DNA from: Bacillota bacterium | GTDB lineage: Bacteria > Bacillota_I > Bacilli_A > Erysipelotrichales > Erysipelotrichaceae | Assembly: GCA_023388995.1 (NCBI GenBank) | Contig: JAEWFD010000002.1 | Span: 16,071-80,070, forward strand | Direction of reading: 5' to 3' | DNA: 64,000 nt | Shown: positions 33,638 to 41,556 of the stretch, piece by piece | How the letters are laid out: each line of letters begins with the position of its first letter | Position numbering within the stretch: position 1 is the first letter of the stretch | Translations under genes and position numbers: made by a program | The notes under the pieces: generated by a model | Told to the model about the DNA's origin: nothing | Database searches by the model: none | What the model saw: the letters and a program-made list of their open reading frames with translations, nothing else

Positions 33638-33930
33638 CCCAATTTCAGGAATATTATGTCAGGATTTCAGACTTTATTTAAATGCCATTCCTTTAAGTCC
33701 TTGCATTTGAGTTTGTGTATCCGCCAAACATATAACAACCTGCTAATTTCACGGTTCTAGTATTCCCCGCAAACATTTCTTTATAACTTCCCCTTGAAAG
33801 ATTGTATCCCTCATTGATCCTTTCTATTCTTATGGTCAGAAATCTTCTTGCATTTCCTGAAAATCAACGAACTTTTTGCATAGGCAAAGAAAAAGCTATC
33901 CATAATAGGGACAGAAAGGATCTGATCAAT
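33638..33930. other. Intergenic region between perR and the coat-F-like pair
   Basis: About 290 AT-rich bases without a convincing gene. The open frame that begins at 33802 lacks a ribosome site until the ATG at 33931. AAATGC and GCATTT could pair around 33683-33710, without a U-run. I see no clear sigma-A promoter for the pair downstream, which could mean a sporulation or other alternative sigma factor. Confidence 0.4.
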
Positions 33931-34128
33931 ATGAAAACCCCTCCCCAAATGCTGAGTCCTAAGGACACCTTATATATCAGCGATATCTTACGTACCATTC
34001 TTGTGATGCATAAAAAGCTGGATGAGGAAAAACAAACCATTCAAGACAATGATGTAAGAATGATGTTTGATGAAGCATCTACTCTTTTGAGTCAGCAATA
34101 TGCATCCATATTGAATTTCTTGAAATAG
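33931..34128 (+). CDS. Small helical protein, coat-F-like
   Basis: A 65-residue, mostly helical protein: ML-SPKDTLYISDILRTILVMHKK then MMFDEASTLLSQQYASILNFLK. The opening and the spacing of the two helices recall the ferritin-like CotF spore-coat family, but this is a weak match by eye. AAAGGAT lies 11 bases before the ATG. The next gene follows after 11 bases and looks related, so they form a pair. If the organism does not sporulate, another role is likely. Confidence 0.5.
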   Translation: MKTPPQMLSPKDTLYISDILRTILVMHKKLDEEKQTIQDNDVRMMFDEASTLLSQQYASILNFLK

Positions 34129-34139
34129 AGGTGAAACTG

Positions 34140-34478
34140 ATGGCTGAGAAATCTAAAGTTACAAAATCTAAAGTAGAAAACAAAAAGAAAAAAGCACTTC
34201 CAAGTGATGAAGTGTACAACGATTCCGACAAGCTCAATGATTTGTTGATTAGCTTGAAAAACATCAACAAGCTGTATGGAACATTCCAGGAAGAAGCGAG
34301 CAATGATTTATTGTTCACCAATATCGGTGACCTTGCCAAAGACATGGGGCAATGTGCCCGTGACAGCTTCAACCTAATGTTTGAGAAAGGCTGGTACAAA
34401 CTCGAACAACAAAGCGAAGACAAAATCAAAACCATCCACCAGCAATACAAAAAAGAACAATCAAAACTGAATCAATAA
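34140..34478 (+). CDS. Small helical protein, coat-F-like, partner of the upstream gene
   Basis: A 112-residue protein with a lysine-rich N-terminus (about 25 residues) followed by two helices: LNDLLISLKNINKLYGTFQE and CARDSFNLMFEKGWYKLEQQ. The EKGWYKLE ending of the second helix resembles the GWY tail of CotF-type coat proteins. GAGGTGA lies 5 bases before the ATG at 34140; the frame is open three codons upstream to a GTG. Function is uncertain. Confidence 0.5.
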   Translation: MAEKSKVTKSKVENKKKKALPSDEVYNDSDKLNDLLISLKNINKLYGTFQEEASNDLLFTNIGDLAKDMGQCARDSFNLMFEKGWYKLEQQSEDKIKTIHQQYKKEQSKLNQ

Positions 34479-34500
34479 AAGTTCCTCACGGAACTTTTTT
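34478..34500 (+). terminator. Terminator of the coat-F-like pair
   Basis: AAAGTTCC and GGAACTTT pair around TCAC and run into further T, at the stop codon. Confidence 0.85.
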
Positions 34501-34976
34501 CATGACTGATGGAGCATTTCTTTTTTATGATTCAAGTGGATACCAATGTGCCCAATTCCCAAAAGAATCGTTGCCAATAGCAGCCAGATCACCTTGCCGT
34601 ATATTCCCAGAAGAAAGAAAGCAAGCACCGGCAAGGTTGCACCGGCTACAGGTACCCCGAGGTAAGAACTGTAGAAATCTGCTAAGGTTTTAGCACTTCG
34701 AAAATAGCGCAGCCACCAACCCTCATACAAGATCATGCACAGCAAGGAAGCAACGAACCAAAGACTCCACAAAGACCATGGTTTTATATTAAAATCCTGA
34801 AACATCAGCACGGCTGCCGTTGTACATACCTGACCGATCCGTTCTAACAAGACCAAGCTTTTGGCCTCCGTTTGTGCTTGGTAGCCAGCAGGCTGATGCT
34901 TAGCCCAAACACTGTTGGGAATCCAAAGCATAAGCAGATAAATCAATCCGATATAAGAAAATCCCCAGTTACCCAT
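34500..34976 (-). CDS. Conserved four-helix membrane protein of unknown function
   Basis: A 158-residue protein with four hydrophobic segments: about 5-20, 50-85 (broken by WSLWSLWF), 108-126 and 128-148. The stretch DFYSSYLGVPVAGATLPVLAF followed by GIGHIGIHLNH belongs to a family I remember as conserved in Firmicutes but without assigned function. The C-terminal histidine-rich HIGIHLNHKKEM is notable. It lies 12 bases after the S24 repressor gene and may be cotranscribed with it. Confidence 0.6.
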   Translation of the reverse strand: MGNWGFSYIGLIYLLMLWIPNSVWAKHQPAGYQAQTEAKSLVLLERIGQVCTTAAVLMFQDFNIKPWSLWSLWFVASLLCMILYEGWWLRYFRSAKTLADFYSSYLGVPVAGATLPVLAFFLLGIYGKVIWLLLATILLGIGHIGIHLNHKKEMLHQS

Positions 34977-34988
34977 TTTTGTCCTCTC

Positions 34989-35585
34989 CTAGTAAAAAAC
35001 TGTTTTGCTATATAATACTTTGCCAATAATACGAATTGGCAATTCTTCCACTTCCTGCACGGTATAATAGCGCGTTTCCACCGCGGCATTGGCTGCTTCC
35101 AAAATCACCATCTGATTCTTTTTGATGACCCGCTTGACCGTTGCTTCATCCCCATTGATCAATACAACAGCAATTTCGCCGCTGTTCACATCAGCGCAGG
35201 AACGCACATAAATCAAATCGCCATCATGAATTTTTGCTCCTACCATGGAATCTCCTTTGACTTGCAGAAAGTAATGACCTTTGTGAAAATCAACCTCTGT
35301 TACCGATTCATAGCCAATAATATTCTGCTCCGCAAACCAGTCATATCCCGCTTTTACAATACCGATGACCGGCTTCTGATAGCCATCCTTTTCCGCCAGC
35401 AGCAGCTCTACATCTGTTCCCAGCAAGGTTGAAAGACGCTGGATTGTTTCCTTCTGCAATTTCTTAATTTCTCCGGATGCCCAGCGGCTGACTGTCGCCT
35501 TGGTCACACCTGTTTGCTGGCCAATCCATTCATACGAAACACCATGATTCTTTTTATATTCTAAAATTAATTCCTGCAATGTCAT
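34989..35585 (-). CDS. HTH-S24 (LexA/CI-like) repressor
   Basis: A 198-residue repressor with an N-terminal Cro/CI helix-turn-helix (YEWIGQQTGVTKATVSRWAS, about residues 18-40) and a C-terminal S24 peptidase domain with the catalytic Ser in GDSMVGAKIHDGD and Lys in EATVKRVIKK. Self-cleavage after RecA activation is expected for such proteins; the probable cleavage site is the Ala-Gly in VKAGYDW. The ATG at 35585 has AAAGGTG 6 bases upstream; the frame runs on into the intergenic region without a start signal. It is transcribed away from a Y-family polymerase gene that it probably represses. Confidence 0.87.
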   Translation of the reverse strand: MTLQELILEYKKNHGVSYEWIGQQTGVTKATVSRWASGEIKKLQKETIQRLSTLLGTDVELLLAEKDGYQKPVIGIVKAGYDWFAEQNIIGYESVTEVDFHKGHYFLQVKGDSMVGAKIHDGDLIYVRSCADVNSGEIAVVLINGDEATVKRVIKKNQMVILEAANAAVETRYYTVQEVEELPIRIIGKVLYSKTVFY

Positions 35586-35603
35586 ATGATCACCTTTCTT
35601 TTT

Positions 35604-35632
35604 ATTATACACACGTATCCTAAAATACGCAA
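35604..35632 (-). promoter_or_regulatory. Repressor promoter with CGTAT-N6-ATACG operator
   Basis: Minus-strand TTGCGT and TATAAT are 17 bases apart. The dyad CGTAT-CCTAAA-ATACG (35614-35629) fills the spacer, the expected place for autorepression by the S24 repressor. Confidence 0.7.
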
Positions 35633-35680
35633 CAAAAATAAAAATTGAAAAAATATCCAATAAAAAGTTTCTTAATATTG

Positions 35681-35708
35681 TTGATTTACGTAACTTTATG
35701 CATATAAT
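35681..35708 (+). promoter_or_regulatory. Promoter of the Y-family polymerase gene
   Basis: TTGATT and TATAAT are 16 bases apart. The perfect palindrome TTACGTAA (35686-35693) lies at the -35 edge and shares TACGTA-like half-sites with the operator on the other side. Confidence 0.65.
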
Positions 35709-35730
35709 AGAACTTGCAGGAGGATATGCC

Positions 35731-36975
35731 ATGAAAGAAAGAATCATACTACATGCTGATATCAATTATTGCTATGCCCAAATCGAAGAAATGCGCTATC
35801 CGGAACTGAAGCGTGTTCCAATGGCTGTTGGCGGAAATCAGGAAAAACGGCATGGTATTATCTTAGCCAAAAATGATTTAGCTAAGAAATATCAGATCAA
35901 GACGGGAGAATCACTGCTAGAAGCAAAAAAGAAATGTCCTGATTTGCTGATTATCCATCCTGATTTCCTTGCTTATCAATATTATACGGAGCGTGTTAAA
36001 AATATTTATCGGGAATACACAGATCAAGTTGAGAGTTTTGGAATGGATGAAGCCTGGCTTGATATTAGCTCCTCCACCCAATTATTCGGGAGCGGCTATG
36101 CCATCGCCAAGACCATTCAAGACAGGGTACTGGCAGAATTGGGACTCACCATCTCCATCGGCGTGAGCTTCAATAAAATTTTTGCCAAGCTAGGCTCCGA
36201 CTTAATTAAGCCCAAGGGATTGGTACAAATTTCACGAGACAATTTTAAAGATGTCGTATGGCCTCTTCCAGTCAGTGAATTACTATATGTCGGTTATGCA
36301 ACAAAACAAAAATTGCTCGCTGAAAGAATTACCACCATTGGCGAACTAGCTGCTTCGGATCTTTCCTTTCTCAGCCGGAAGCTGGGGAAAATGGGCGAAG
36401 TGATCTGGCAATTTGCCAATGGCTATGATCTTTCCGAAGTTGCGTTAAGCACACATAAAGAAGAAGTAAAATCTGTTGGCAATAGCATTACAACCATACG
36501 TGATATTATGCAATATGAAGAGGCGAAGCTTGTCTACTACGTCTTGGTAGAATCCGTTGCTTCCCGTTTGAAAGATCAAGGACTAAAAGGCTCCGTCATT
36601 TCCATTTCGTTGCGTGATGCACAATTAAATTGGCTCTCACGGCAGCGAAAAATAAAATGCAGCACTAACATTACGGAAGAAATTATGCCCGTTGTACTGG
36701 ACCTGCTGGCACGGCATTGGGCTTTTCTAACGCCCCTTCGCAGCATTGGGGTAACAATTTCACAGCTGAGTCCAGACACGCAAGCCGAACAACTGAATCT
36801 ATTTGAAGATGAAACAAATCATCAAAAGCGGCTGATCGTGGATCGCACCATGGACCAAATCCGCACCAAGCATGGCTTTCAAGCCATCCAGCGCTGCTGT
36901 CTTCTGCTTGATCAGCCGCTGACAGACTTTAATCCGAAAGGGGATCATACTGTGCATCCTGTAGGATATTTCTGA
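35731..36975 (+). CDS. Y-family (UmuC/ImpB-like) translesion DNA polymerase
   Basis: A 414-residue error-prone polymerase of the UmuC/DinB superfamily. Catalytic motifs are LHADINYCYAQIEEM (Asp with the Y in place of the DMDAFFA steric-gate context) and the SFGMDEAWLDIS acidic pair; TISIGVSFNKIFAKLGSDLIKP completes the palm and fingers, with a little-finger domain after about residue 230. The C-terminal LNLF near AEQLNLFEDE is a beta-clamp-binding motif. GGAGG lies 8 bases before the ATG. It is divergent from an S24 repressor and overlaps the next gene by one base, so it is part of a damage-inducible cassette. Confidence 0.9.
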   Translation: MKERIILHADINYCYAQIEEMRYPELKRVPMAVGGNQEKRHGIILAKNDLAKKYQIKTGESLLEAKKKCPDLLIIHPDFLAYQYYTERVKNIYREYTDQVESFGMDEAWLDISSSTQLFGSGYAIAKTIQDRVLAELGLTISIGVSFNKIFAKLGSDLIKPKGLVQISRDNFKDVVWPLPVSELLYVGYATKQKLLAERITTIGELAASDLSFLSRKLGKMGEVIWQFANGYDLSEVALSTHKEEVKSVGNSITTIRDIMQYEEAKLVYYVLVESVASRLKDQGLKGSVISISLRDAQLNWLSRQRKIKCSTNITEEIMPVVLDLLARHWAFLTPLRSIGVTISQLSPDTQAEQLNLFEDETNHQKRLIVDRTMDQIRTKHGFQAIQRCCLLLDQPLTDFNPKGDHTVHPVGYF

Positions 36976-37214
36976 TGCTATATAAACGTTATATTCAAGT
37001 AATCACCTTGATTGGCAAACAAGGTGAATTAACTCCGCTGTATGTGATCTGGGATGATGGCATCCGCTATGAGATCGATAAGATTTTGGAAATCCGGCAT
37101 GCAACTTCCAAGGTTGGCGGAAACGGTATTTTATATCGCTGTTTATTCGGCAAGACAGAACGCAGCCTTTTCTTTGAACAAAACCGCTGGTTTATGGAAA
37201 CCAGCAAGCCATAA
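36975..37214 (+). CDS. Small conserved partner of Y-family polymerase
   Basis: A 79-residue beta-rich protein: MLYKRYIQVITLIGKQGELT, PLYVIWDDGIRYEIDKILEI, and LFGKTERSLFFEQNRWFMET. Similar short proteins follow UmuC-like genes in other Firmicutes in my memory, taking the place of YolD in the uvrX-yolD pairs. The ATG uses the A of the polymerase TGA stop. Function is unknown; a structural or regulatory role for the polymerase is a guess from context. Confidence 0.6.
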   Translation: MLYKRYIQVITLIGKQGELTPLYVIWDDGIRYEIDKILEIRHATSKVGGNGILYRCLFGKTERSLFFEQNRWFMETSKP

Positions 37215-37215
37215 G

Positions 37216-37235
37216 AAAAGCAGCAGACGCTGCTT
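37216..37235 (-). terminator. Terminator of pepV
   Basis: Minus-strand AAGCAGC and GCTGCTT pair around GTCT, followed by TTTCTT. It also overlaps the end of the opposite transcript. Confidence 0.7.
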
Positions 37236-38586
37236 AGGCTTTCAATAAATTCAGCAATGCCACAACATAGATCTCAGTTTGCAGGAGCAGCTTCTCAATC
37301 TCCACAAATTCATCCGCATCATGAATATGACAATCATCACCCGGGAATTCGCAGCCAAACGCAATGGTATTTTGAATACCCTTGGCATAAGTTCCGCCGC
37401 CGATGGTTTCCACCTTGTGATCGTAGTCTTTGGTTACTTCGTAATAGGCACTGGAAAGCATCTGCACCAGCGGCGAATCAACCTCAAAAAACAATGGTTC
37501 ATGGGTTGAGTCGATTACGATCTGAAGCGGTTCTTCCGCAGCTGCCAGCAACGGTTCCGCCACATCCTTCACATGCAGACGAATCGGGAAGCGAATATCA
37601 ATGCTGCCGATAACCTCATCGTTTTCTTTGCGAATCGTTCCGACATTAAAGGTCAAGCGGCCAAATTCATCAGCCAGATCAATATTCAAATACTCTCCGT
37701 AATATGACAAGCCGATACGGCGCGCATAGAACGATACAAACGGATCTTCAAATCCTGCTTCGTAGAGCGCACACATCGCATGCGAAATCGCATTGGTGCC
37801 CAAATGCGGCAAGCTGGCATGGGCTGCTGTCCCATAAACGGTCAAAGAACTGCCTGCCGGTACTTCAGCCAATTGATATTTCACTTGGTGTTTCGCAAAA
37901 TAGTCTTCCAAACGCGGCTGATCAAAGCTTCCGGAAGGAACTACCAGACGTACTTTATTAGGTACAACATTGCCGGCAACACCACCTTCAATTTCCAGCA
38001 GCTTGCTTGTTTTCGCTTTGAAATAGCCATGGACCATTCCTTTTTCGCCATGAATGCCCGGAAAGTTTCCGTCCGGCGTAAAACCATAGTCTACATGCCC
38101 CTCTTTTTGAACATAATACTTCAGGCATTCGGAACCATTCTCCTCATTGCATCCCATGATCAAACGAATTCGTTTTGATAAGTTGGGTACCAGCTGCTTC
38201 ACAATTTTCATGGCAACCATGCTGCAAACAACAGCTCCCTTGTCATCCGTTGTGCCGCGGCCATACAATTTGCCATCTCGAATAGAAACCTCAAACGGAT
38301 CACTCGTCCAGCCTTCTCCTGCCGGAACAACATCCAGATGTCCTAAAATACCGATAACTTGCTCCCCTTCGCCGATCTGCGCATAACCTGCATAATTGTC
38401 TAAATTAACGGTTGTAAAGCCGTATTCATGCGCCATATCCAGTGCTTCTTCCAAGCAGTCTGCAACAACTTTCCCAAACGGATATTGCGGGGTAGCTGCT
38501 CCCATCACTGATGGATAAGAAACAAGTTTTGTGATCTTATCAATGATTTCATCCTGATACGATTGTACCAATGCTTTATATTCCAT
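37234..38586 (-). CDS. pepV: Dipeptidase PepV (M20 family)
   Basis: A 450-residue zinc dipeptidase that cleaves broad dipeptides in the cytosol. Metal and catalytic motifs: GHLDVVPAGEGW, LYGRGTTDDKGAV, GCNEENGSEC and the late GGGTYAKG and FPGDDCHIHDADE. The large insertion between the metal-site halves and the FTPDGNFPGIHGEKGM segment are PepV/Sapep features. The ATG at 38586 is preferred; a GTG three codons upstream is also open. Upstream GAGAT is a modest ribosome site. Confidence 0.9.
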   Translation of the reverse strand: MEYKALVQSYQDEIIDKITKLVSYPSVMGAATPQYPFGKVVADCLEEALDMAHEYGFTTVNLDNYAGYAQIGEGEQVIGILGHLDVVPAGEGWTSDPFEVSIRDGKLYGRGTTDDKGAVVCSMVAMKIVKQLVPNLSKRIRLIMGCNEENGSECLKYYVQKEGHVDYGFTPDGNFPGIHGEKGMVHGYFKAKTSKLLEIEGGVAGNVVPNKVRLVVPSGSFDQPRLEDYFAKHQVKYQLAEVPAGSSLTVYGTAAHASLPHLGTNAISHAMCALYEAGFEDPFVSFYARRIGLSYYGEYLNIDLADEFGRLTFNVGTIRKENDEVIGSIDIRFPIRLHVKDVAEPLLAAAEEPLQIVIDSTHEPLFFEVDSPLVQMLSSAYYEVTKDYDHKVETIGGGTYAKGIQNTIAFGCEFPGDDCHIHDADEFVEIEKLLLQTEIYVVALLNLLKA

Positions 38587-38642
38587 AGTTATCACATCTC
38601 TTTCATTCTTTTATAGTATCACCAAAATCATACTTTGAAAAC

Positions 38643-38668
38643 AAAAAGAAAAGGGGAATGAACCCCAT
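38643..38668 (-). terminator. Terminator of the glutathione peroxidase gene
   Basis: Minus-strand GGGG-TTCATT-CCCC followed by TTTTCTTTTT, directly after the stop codon. Confidence 0.75.
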
Positions 38669-38671
38669 TTC

Positions 38672-39208
38672 CTATAGTTGTGCTTCAATAGCCTTTTCCA
38701 AATCTTTTGGAACAACGGTAGGTGCAAAACGCTTTACCACATGTCCTTCCCGGTCAACCAGAAACTTTGTGAAGTTCCATTTAATATCATTGCCCATCCA
38801 CTCGATCAAATGCTTTTTCAGACGCTCTTTGAAGTTCAGCAAGGACTCATCCTCTGTTTCAAGAGGCACGGCATTTTTCAAATAAGCATACAGTGGATGT
38901 GCGTGATCGCCATTTACTGCCAGCTTGGCAAACGTTTCAAATGATGTTCCATAGTTCACCTGGCAAAAGGCTGCCAATTCTTCATCAGTGCCCGGTGCCT
39001 GATTCAAGAACTGGTTGCATGGGAAATCTAAAATTTCCAATCCTTGATCGCGATATTTGCGATATAAAGCTTCTAATCCCTCATATTGCGGGGTAAAACC
39101 ACAGCCGCTGGCTGTATTCACAACCAAAAGCACTTTTCCCCGGTAATGATCCAGGGATATATCTTCTCCTTTGGTATTTTTTACGCTAAACTCATAAATA
39201 TTGCTCAT
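38672..39208 (-). CDS. Cysteine-type glutathione peroxidase family protein
   Basis: A 178-residue thioredoxin-fold peroxidase that reduces hydroperoxides, usually with thioredoxin in bacteria. The peroxidatic Cys is in NTASGCGFTPQY, the resolving-type motif is FPCNQF, and WNFTKFLVD carries the conserved Trp and Asn. GGAGG lies 9 bases before the ATG. It forms its own transcript between two peptidase genes. Confidence 0.92.
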   Translation of the reverse strand: MSNIYEFSVKNTKGEDISLDHYRGKVLLVVNTASGCGFTPQYEGLEALYRKYRDQGLEILDFPCNQFLNQAPGTDEELAAFCQVNYGTSFETFAKLAVNGDHAHPLYAYLKNAVPLETEDESLLNFKERLKKHLIEWMGNDIKWNFTKFLVDREGHVVKRFAPTVVPKDLEKAIEAQL

Positions 39209-39270
39209 GATCTACTACCTCCTGTTTTGTTTTATTATATCGCTTCATACAAGACAAGCAAGCAGAATGC

Positions 39271-40488
39271 CTATTCCTGCACTGACAGGCGGATGATGTT
39301 TTTCATGATTTCCACTGCCAGTTCCATTTCTTCAACGCAGGCATATTCATTGCGGCCATGGTATTGGTAGCCGCCTGTTCCCAAATTCGGGCATGGAAGT
39401 CCCGCATAGGTCAGCCGAGCCCCGTCCGTGCCGCCGCGAATCGCTACATTGCGTGGTGTTAATTCCGCCATTTCTACTGCTTTCATCGCATTCTCGACAA
39501 TATACATATGATCCTGCATCGATTCTCTCATGTTGGCATAGGAATCCTGGATCGCAACGGTTACTGTCCCCGGATGGCGGCGGTTCAAAAACGCTGCTGC
39601 AGCCTCAAAATCTTCTTTTTGCTTTGCAAATCGCACCTTGTCATGGTTGCGGATAATATAGTGCAATTTTGTTTCTTCGACACTTCCTTCCATTTCATTC
39701 AAATGGTTGAATCCTTCATAGCCTTCCGTATACATCGGATTATCGAATACCGGCAGCATGCTTTGGAACTCCATAGCAAGCAATATAGAATTCACCATCT
39801 TGTGCTTCGCCGTACCAGGGTGGGTATTCGTTCCTTTGATCGTAACTTCGCAGCTGGCCGCATTGAAATTCTCGAATTCTACGACCTCAACCTCACTGCC
39901 ATCCAACGTATATGCATAATCAGCACCAAACTTTTTCACATCGAAATAGTCTGTTCCATGTCCGATTTCCTCATCCGGTGTAAAGGCGACCTTAATCGTA
40001 GCATGTTTCTCTTCCGGGTGCGTATGATAGTAAGAAATCAATTCCATGATCTCGGCAATTCCTGCTTTATCATCGGCGCCTAGCAGTGTAGTGCCATCCG
40101 TCACAATCAGTGTTTTGCCAATATGACGCAACAGACTTGGGAATACCGCTGTCTTGGTAACGATTTGCAGTTCTTCATTTAATACGATATCTTTGCCGTC
40201 ATACTGTTTTAAAATACGGGGTTTGACATTTGCGCCGCTTACATCCGGTGAAGTATCCATATGGGCAATAAAACCGATTGTCTTGCCATGATCAACGTTT
40301 CCTTTCACCGTCCCGTAAACAATACCATATTCATCCAGATGAGCATCCTCTACGCCCATCTTTAGCAGCTGCTCAACAAGCAGCTCACCTAGCAGTTTTT
40401 GCTTGCTGGTACTAGGTATTTGGGTAAAGCCCGGATCAGATTGAGTATCCATTTTTACGTATTGTAAGAATCGTTCTATTAATTGCAT
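39271..40488 (-). CDS. pepT: Peptidase T (tripeptidase)
   Basis: A 405-residue M20B tripeptidase that removes the N-terminal residue of tripeptides. Zinc-site motifs: IAHMDTSPD, TTLLGADDKAG, FTPDEEIGHG, TLDGSEVEVVEFENFNAA and IRGGTDGARLT, with the late GYQYHGRNEY. Length and motif order are standard. GGAGG lies 7 bases before the ATG. Confidence 0.95.
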   Translation of the reverse strand: MQLIERFLQYVKMDTQSDPGFTQIPSTSKQKLLGELLVEQLLKMGVEDAHLDEYGIVYGTVKGNVDHGKTIGFIAHMDTSPDVSGANVKPRILKQYDGKDIVLNEELQIVTKTAVFPSLLRHIGKTLIVTDGTTLLGADDKAGIAEIMELISYYHTHPEEKHATIKVAFTPDEEIGHGTDYFDVKKFGADYAYTLDGSEVEVVEFENFNAASCEVTIKGTNTHPGTAKHKMVNSILLAMEFQSMLPVFDNPMYTEGYEGFNHLNEMEGSVEETKLHYIIRNHDKVRFAKQKEDFEAAAAFLNRRHPGTVTVAIQDSYANMRESMQDHMYIVENAMKAVEMAELTPRNVAIRGGTDGARLTYAGLPCPNLGTGGYQYHGRNEYACVEEMELAVEIMKNIIRLSVQE

Positions 40489-40563
40489 CTTTCATCCTCC
40501 TGAGTATGAACATAGTATACTACTATCTTGCTGGAAAAAACAAACAATTGCATCAAAAATGAC

Positions 40564-40593
40564 TTGCTTTGTATAGCAAAAACCTTGTACAAT
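40564..40593 (+). promoter_or_regulatory. Promoter of the guanylate kinase gene
   Basis: TTGCTT and TACAAT are 18 bases apart, 29 bases upstream of the ATG. Confidence 0.5.
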
Positions 40594-40621
40594 AAATCTA
40601 TTCAATAAAGGAGTGACCACA

Positions 40622-41188
40622 ATGAAACAAGGAATGTTAGTCTTGCTTAGTGGCCCAAGCGGAATTGGGAAAGATGTGATCAGCGATATCCTGCTGAAGG
40701 ATCCGCAGCTGCAGCTTTTCAAGTCCATTTCTGTCACCACAAGACCGAAACGCGATCATGAAACAGATGGCAAAGAATATTATTTTATCGATTATCCAAC
40801 CTTTGAAGAAGCAGTTAAAAATCGGGAGTTATTAGAGTATCAGGAATTTCTTGGACATCATTACGGAACCCCGCGCATTCCTGAGCAATTTATGCGCAGT
40901 CTCGGAAAGCATGTTTTGGTTTCTGTGGAAGCACAAGGTGCCCTGCAAGTAAAACATGAAGTACCCGAAGCATTGTCTTTCTATCTGGTGCCAAAGGATA
41001 TTGATACCTTAGAATCCATGATCCGCGCACGCCGCAAAGAAGATGATGAGGTTGTCAAGCAACGCCTTCATAAAGCCAATTTGGAAATGAAGCTGGGTTC
41101 CATCTTCCAATATGAAGTGCCGATTGAAGATCCGGCTGCTGCTGCCGCCTTCATTAAAGAGAAAATATTAGATTTCCTGGGAAATTGA
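40622..41188 (+). CDS. gmk: Guanylate kinase
   Basis: A 188-residue nucleoside monophosphate kinase that converts GMP to GDP. The P-loop reads SGPSGIGKDVIS, followed by SISVTTRPKRDHETDGKEYYF (GMP binding), and the lid with MIRARRKEDDEVVKQRL. Compared with the usual GPSGVGKGTV and RAPRPGE, it is somewhat divergent, so it may be a second copy. AAAGGAG lies 8 bases before the ATG; the GTG at 40613 lies inside that ribosome site. The gene is a single transcript. Confidence 0.87.
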   Translation: MKQGMLVLLSGPSGIGKDVISDILLKDPQLQLFKSISVTTRPKRDHETDGKEYYFIDYPTFEEAVKNRELLEYQEFLGHHYGTPRIPEQFMRSLGKHVLVSVEAQGALQVKHEVPEALSFYLVPKDIDTLESMIRARRKEDDEVVKQRLHKANLEMKLGSIFQYEVPIEDPAAAAAFIKEKILDFLGN

Positions 41189-41226
41189 GCAATCAATTTC
41201 TTTTTTATTTCTAATTATTTCAATAT

Positions 41227-41252
41227 AAAAAAGCAAAGTCATTGACCTTGCT
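41227..41252 (-). terminator. Terminator of the ABC-cupin operon
   Basis: Minus-strand AGCAAGGTC-AAT-GACTTTGCT followed by TTTTT; the stem includes the cupin stop codon. Confidence 0.75.
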
Positions 41253-41556
41253 GTTCATAAAATACACACAACCAAATACAAGGATCAGAGGTATATGCAA
41301 CGCGATGCCGCTGATGAGCATCTAATATCACGGTATCTCCCCGCAATAAAGAATGCTTCGTTCCGTCCTCGTATTCCAAAACTGCTTCACCTTCCAGTAC
41401 ACTGACCCACTCCATCCAATCCTGATCATAAAAGAAGCCATCCGGACTGGTATGTCCATAAGAAACGATGCGTTCAACCCGCACATGCGGGTTGTGCACC
41501 AGAAGCGCACTATCTTCTTCCGCTTGCTTCGGCGGAAGATGCCATAAATTATCCAT
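41239..41556 (-). CDS. Small cupin-domain protein
   Basis: A 105-residue single cupin barrel: FYDQDWMEWVSVLEGEAVLE is motif 1 without the usual HxH pair (DWMEW here), and LRGDTVILDAHQRHRVAYTS is motif 2 with His. The partial loss of motif 1 ligands leaves metal binding uncertain. The ATG overlaps the stop of the permease gene by one base, so it is coupled to the ABC exporter. A sensor or small-molecule-binding role for the exporter is a guess. Confidence 0.75.
   Translation of the reverse strand: MDNLWHLPPKQAEEDSALLVHNPHVRVERIVSYGHTSPDGFFYDQDWMEWVSVLEGEAVLEYEDGTKHSLLRGDTVILDAHQRHRVAYTSDPCIWLCVFYEQQGQ

Noticed and set aside
38186..38400. Long plus-strand frames opposite pepV, pepT, ligA and other genes
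   Set aside because: They are shadows of well-supported minus-strand genes with full motif sets and ribosome sites.
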